The notes beneath the pieces were generated by a model that was given only the letters and a program-made list of their open reading frames with translations, made no database searches and was not told the origin of the DNA. DNA of 64,000 nt from Bradyrhizobium viridifuturi (GTDB lineage Bacteria > Pseudomonadota > Alphaproteobacteria > Rhizobiales > Xanthobacteraceae), in NCBI RefSeq assembly GCF_001238275.1, contig NZ_LGTB01000001.1, forward strand, positions 335,927 to 399,926, written 5' to 3'. Each line of letters opens with the position of its first letter. Positions within the stretch are counted from its first letter, which is position 1. Positions 62,326 through 64,000 of this stretch are shown here, in pieces. A program made the position numbers and the translations under genes.

Positions 62326-63228
62326 TCACATGAAGCCCGGGTTGCGCGGCAGGTACTGGACCCAATTGCCGAATTCTCGCGACGACATCAGCAGCATCGG
62401 ACACTTGATCCGCATGCCCAGCGCCAGCGCTGTATCGAGCGCCGCCTTGCTCGCACCAGGCAGGAATGCCGATATCCGTGATGCGCCGCTCTCGGCCGCC
62501 AGGTACAGCGCTGTATTCAAGGCGGGGGCCACCGCGTGCGGCTCCATCACTGCGAGCGGTCCGATATGACCACCGGCGTCGACATAGACGTAGCCGATCC
62601 AGTCTTTTCCATCGTGGAGACTGAACCCGGTCGCGGCGCCGCCGCTGACCAGATAGCGATGATGCTTTTCGCGCGAGATGCCGAGGGTCCGCTCGTCCGC
62701 TTGCGCGAGGCGCCGCAAGGTGCCGGCCTCCAGCTTCAACGGTGTGACGTCATATCGTGGACCGTGCAGGTGAGAGATCAGCTGTTCGCGTGATGCGCTG
62801 ACGCTGTAGATCGGAAATCGCGGAAGCAGTCCGTGACGGATGTAAAGCCCCTGCGATACCGTGTTGAAGCTGAAGGTGATCAGGGCCCGGTTGGACGCGC
62901 CCGATGTCTCGGCATGCGCGATGGTGCGCTCGATTAGTTCGTTACCGATGTTTCGCCCCTGCTGGTCGGGCGACACGAACAGCTGCGCCAGAAACCACAT
63001 GTCGCCGCACACCCAGCTCCACGCAAAGCCGAGGATCCGTTCGTTCTCCTCCGCGACCCAAAGGCCGTCGGGGTCGTCCCGCATCGAAAAGAGCTGGAAC
63101 TTGGGCGGAGACGAAGCGGCCATCGGGCCGAAGCCGTGCCGTTCGGTCAGATCGTTGATGCTGGAGACGACGAGGGCATCGGCGAATTCCAGATCCTCTG
63201 CGCGGGCGGGCCGACAAACCACTGACAT
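62326..63228 (-). CDS. Double-length GNAT acetyltransferase
   Basis: 300 residues. The N-terminal GNAT domain has VCRPARAEDLEFADALVV, FAWSWVCGDMWFLAQLFVSPDQQGRNIGNELIER (acetyl-CoA loop Q-x-x-x-x-I-G) and GLYIRHGLLPRFPIY. The C-terminal half (about 160-300, GPLAVMEPHAVAPALNTALY) resembles a second, degenerate GNAT repeat. SD CGGAG precedes the ATG at 63228. The next gene upstream on the same strand is acyl-CoA dehydrogenase-like, 29 bp away, so they are probably cotranscribed. Substrate unknown. Confidence 0.82.
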   Translation of the reverse strand: MSVVCRPARAEDLEFADALVVSSINDLTERHGFGPMAASSPPKFQLFSMRDDPDGLWVAEENERILGFAWSWVCGDMWFLAQLFVSPDQQGRNIGNELIERTIAHAETSGASNRALITFSFNTVSQGLYIRHGLLPRFPIYSVSASREQLISHLHGPRYDVTPLKLEAGTLRRLAQADERTLGISREKHHRYLVSGGAATGFSLHDGKDWIGYVYVDAGGHIGPLAVMEPHAVAPALNTALYLAAESGASRISAFLPGASKAALDTALALGMRIKCPMLLMSSREFGNWVQYLPRNPGFM

Positions 63229-63257
63229 GGGCAACTCCGTTGCTGGCGGGGTCATTC

Positions 63258-64000
63258 TCAAAATCGCGCGGTGCCGGCATCGAGCCCGAGCGCCAGCCGG
63301 CCGGCGGTGATGTAATTGTTCGGACTCATCGCGATATGCTTCGCCGCGGCACGCACATCGCCGACCGCGCGCTCCAGGGCGCAGGTCTCGAAGATGGCGG
63401 CGGCGCCCGCGCTGACGGCCAGCATCTGGGTGATGGACGTCGCAGTTTCCGCCGCATGTGCATTGGCGAGCCGGATGTCCGCGCGTGCCTGCACCAGCCG
63501 TTGGCCGCCAGTGTCGGTGGAGGCCATCAGTTCGGTCATGGCATCGATCAGAAGGGCGCGGGCGGCGCGAAGCATTGCGCGCGTCCGCCCAACCGTCGCC
63601 TGAACGATCTCGCGCTCGCGGAGCGCGGTTCGGCCGCCGGGGGGGCCATTGGCGAGTTCTGTGAACGAGGTGATGGCGCCGGACGCGATGCCGAGCGGCG
63701 CCCCGCAAATGCTCCATGCGAACACCGATGATGGCGGCATGCGATAGAGCTGCCCGGGCTGGGTCGGTCGCAGCCCGAGAAAGGGATGGACGTGCGCGGC
63801 CGGCACGAAAACGTCCCGCACCTCGAAATCGCAACTGCCGGTGCCGCGCAGTCCGGAGACGTGCCAATTGTCAAGGATGGTCACGTCCTGCCACCCGGGA
63901 TAGCAGCAGAGCAGCGGTGACGTCGGATCGCCGGGCCAGACGCTGGCCAGCACCATGAAACGCGTCGCGTGATGCGCGCCGCTGCCGAATGGCCAGCGTC
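63258..64000 (-). CDS. Acyl-CoA dehydrogenase-like flavin-dependent monooxygenase (5' end outside window)
   Basis: The frame is open through the right edge, reading WPFGSGAHHATRFMVLASVW at the cut. The visible C-terminal 247 residues match the HsaA/Nt- and styrene-monooxygenase-like branch of the acyl-CoA dehydrogenase fold: WHVSGLRGTGSCDFEVRDVFVP, then a long helical domain with REIVQATVGRTRAMLRAARALL and a final NYITAGRLALGLDAG. The branch oxygenates aromatic or steroid rings with reduced flavin supplied by a partner reductase. Reductase not seen here. Confidence 0.82.
   Translation of the reverse strand, partial: RWPFGSGAHHATRFMVLASVWPGDPTSPLLCCYPGWQDVTILDNWHVSGLRGTGSCDFEVRDVFVPAAHVHPFLGLRPTQPGQLYRMPPSSVFAWSICGAPLGIASGAITSFTELANGPPGGRTALREREIVQATVGRTRAMLRAARALLIDAMTELMASTDTGGQRLVQARADIRLANAHAAETATSITQMLAVSAGAAAIFETCALERAVGDVRAAAKHIAMSPNNYITAGRLALGLDAGTARF

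Overview
The window is high-GC chromosomal DNA from an alphaproteobacterium of the Bradyrhizobium/Rhodopseudomonas type (Nitrobacteraceae). The signs are a BA14K-like protein, GCG_CRPN-type cysteine/glycine proteins, an ATP12 chaperone, a FliK-FhlB pair, many small secreted proteins and several families of interspersed palindromic repeats. Nothing marks it as a plasmid or prophage. Most of it is ordinary host sequence; the clear foreign insert lies at 55626-58958.

Layout. 1-9520: an RluC-type pseudouridine synthase (cut by the left edge), a secreted amidohydrolase, a proline-rich secreted protein, a metallo-beta-lactamase-fold hydrolase, an acetyltransferase, a multicopper oxidase/phospholipase C-type phosphoesterase operon with a strong terminator, and a DUF3828-like protein. 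9591-16374: ATP12, FliK, FhlB, a class D beta-lactamase, a carboxymuconolactone decarboxylase-like protein, and a MocR regulator divergent from an EamA exporter. 16378-28682: an alpha/beta hydrolase, a PAS_5-PilZ protein, DUF4260, a biotin-dependent acyl-CoA carboxylase beta subunit, several small secreted proteins, an ArsR-type regulator, a PEP mutase-family enzyme, a TRIC channel and a triheme cytochrome c. 28917-40122: a fused indolepyruvate:ferredoxin oxidoreductase, then a co-directional set (thiolase-like enzyme, DUF35 partner, MaoC hydratase, SDR, DHDPS-family enzyme, Nudix, alpha/beta hydrolase, EamA) that looks like a CoA-thioester degradation cluster. 40374-55555: a sensor kinase, an SMP-30 protein, FolD, several small proteins, a methyltransferase, and alkane monooxygenase with a divergent AraC regulator and a sterol-desaturase-type hydroxylase. 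59576-64000: tRNA-Arg, small secreted proteins, a double-length GNAT protein and an acyl-CoA dehydrogenase-like flavoprotein cut by the right edge.

Most interesting region. 55626-58958 is a complete, cargo-bearing IS1595-family element of 3333 bp. It has perfect 24-bp terminal inverted repeats and a perfect 8-bp target duplication (AAGAAAAG). It carries a VapBC45-like toxin-antitoxin pair, a 53-codon gene coupled to it by an ATGA overlap, a convergent NYN-domain nuclease, and the transposase. Each inverted repeat holds a consensus -35 (TTGACA) pointing inward, so the ends appear to double as promoters for the transposase and for the toxin-antitoxin operon.

Sequence quality. At least nine reading-frame breaks in seven recognisable genes can each be repaired by adding one base, usually to a short homopolymer, and none needs a base removed. 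Such a one-sided pattern suggests deletion errors in the assembly more than real gene decay. The broken genes are described here as the proteins they would encode once repaired.
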